Positions 62,998 to 64,000 of a DNA stretch of 64,000 nt are shown in pieces; position 1 is the first letter of the stretch, and each line of letters opens with the position of its first letter. Under the pieces are notes generated by a model. It saw only the letters and a program-made list of their open reading frames with translations. It made no database searches and was not told where the DNA came from. The stretch spans positions 7,930,298-7,994,297 of the forward strand of contig JACAXG010000024.1 of NCBI GenBank assembly GCA_018881555.1, written 5' to 3'. A program made the position numbers and the translations under genes. Origin of the DNA: Amblyornis subalaris. Taxonomy: Eukaryota > Chordata > Aves > Passeriformes > Ptilonorhynchidae.

Positions 62998-64000
62998 CTG
63001 CAAGAAAAGTGAGAACACAAGACAAGAGGAAGATTAGCGCACGTTTAGTGAGTGGGAGAGGAGAGCAGGGGCAGTGGGGGTGGGAAAAGATAGACTGACT
63101 TGCACCGTGTGTCCATTCTTCAGCCCGGCACCTCACTCATATTGCAAAGGGACATGTATTAAATGAGGATGAACTTGCCTGCAGTTGGAGCCTCGGGAGA
63201 AGCGTTGCCATTGTCACAAGTGTTGCCCTTGCTCTGCACGCACAGATGGATCATGTCTGGCACCTCAGCAGGAGTGAGAGTTTATTTGCATTTACATCAG
63301 CCAAGCTCTCCTAGGGAGAGCACTGGCACTTTTTTCCCCTCCAAGTTTTATTCTTTTGTTGGTTGCACATATGTTCAGTAAAGGAAGAGACTTTAAGTGG
63401 TTAGGGAGTTGATTGTGTCCTACTTGGGATGTCTGGCTGTATTTTCAGACTGAGTAAAGCATTCTGAAAATCACAAATGTCCAAGGAGTTGGTCTTTGAA
63501 GACAAACCTTTTCCTGCTGATATGGCACAGTATTTCTCTGTGCTATCAGAAGAACCAGTCTAACACCCATCTAGGCAATCCCTGAAAACAACATCTAATG
63601 GTCTGATGTCTCCAGCATGTGTCCTACACATTCAGTCCACCTTAGAGCCTTAAGTCACAGGAATGATTCTGGTGAAAGAGGAAGTTGCTTCCGCTCTTTC
63701 CTTCCCTTAGCACTGTGCCACAGTGAAAAATCCAGAGCAGTAGCAAGAGATCACCCATACAGGCTGGAAGGGAACAACAAACCTCCACACTAGCAGTCAC
63801 AATTTTCATGGATTCTGTTCCTGAGAGAAGTGAACTTTGTCCAATAAAATATGGTAGACAGCTACAGGCATCCAAGTCACTGCTGTTAAAGACTGTTGTA
63901 ATTTACCAGCACATTAATGAAGTTCTGACATGTCATGATACCTGGTGGGTTTGAGAAGTGTTTAAAGGATTGCATACAGGGAAAGTTTGTATGTATTTCA
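62998..64000 (-). other. FBLN1: FBLN1 intron upstream of the C and D ends (partial)
   Basis: Intronic DNA leading to the next upstream common exon, which should encode the last EGF-like segment with a CPENYRRS-like peptide. I searched this stretch on the minus strand and did not find it, so it lies beyond the right edge. Confidence 0.75.

Noticed and set aside
62700..63098. 132-codon plus-strand open frame
   Set aside because: It is antisense to the FBLN1 isoform C exon and runs through its splice acceptor; no protein similarity.
1..64000. CRISPR arrays, bacterial-type operons, rRNA and tRNA genes
   Set aside because: None seen; the sequence is clearly spliced vertebrate nuclear DNA with no regularly spaced repeats or cloverleaf genes.

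Overview
This is vertebrate nuclear DNA, almost certainly from a bird. It carries spliced genes with GT/AG introns, AT-rich introns and intergenic DNA, one CpG-island promoter, and about a dozen CR1 LINE pieces with the avian-type tail built from repeats of TTCTATGA or TTCTGTGA. I cannot place it below the class Aves; a turtle or crocodilian is a weaker alternative. Single ambiguous bases (n) are scattered through the window and one falls in a coding exon, so this is draft-quality sequence.

Two known genes are present in part, both on the minus strand. (1) The 5' end of ATXN10 (ataxin-10) is at the left. Coding exon 1 (7597-7685) sits in a CpG island and coding exon 2 is at 1217-1408; the remaining exons lie off the left edge. 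(2) The 3' end of FBLN1 (fibulin-1) is at the right. It holds both alternative C-terminal ends: the isoform C terminal exon (62643-62997) with its own poly(A) signal, and the three isoform D exons (57502-57644, 55521-55652, 36982-37121). The shared upstream FBLN1 exons lie off the right edge. The head-to-tail order FBLN1 then ATXN10 matches human chromosome 22q13.31.

Layout: 1-1216 is ATXN10 intron 2 with a 48-bp tandem duplication. 1217-7685 is ATXN10 exons 1-2 and intron 1, including a 750-bp CR1. About 7480-7800 is the CpG-island promoter. About 7800-36070 is an intergenic region of roughly 28 kb with CR1 pieces, a GC/CpG-rich patch and a perfect 14-bp-arm palindrome, but no gene I can recognise. 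36982-62997 is the FBLN1 3' part. Its last D intron is 18.4 kb and holds CR1 pieces (one a decayed reverse-transcriptase segment) and an old L2-like LINE remnant. 62998-64000 is FBLN1 intron.

The two genes are unrelated in function: one encodes a secreted matrix glycoprotein and the other a cytoplasmic armadillo-type protein. The clearest regulatory logic in the window is the FBLN1 choice between C and D ends. The C and D acceptor exons both begin with a single base completing the same split codon, so one upstream donor can join to either without a frame change. The C exon's poly(A) signal must be bypassed for D to be made. I found no evidence of a previously undescribed biological system.
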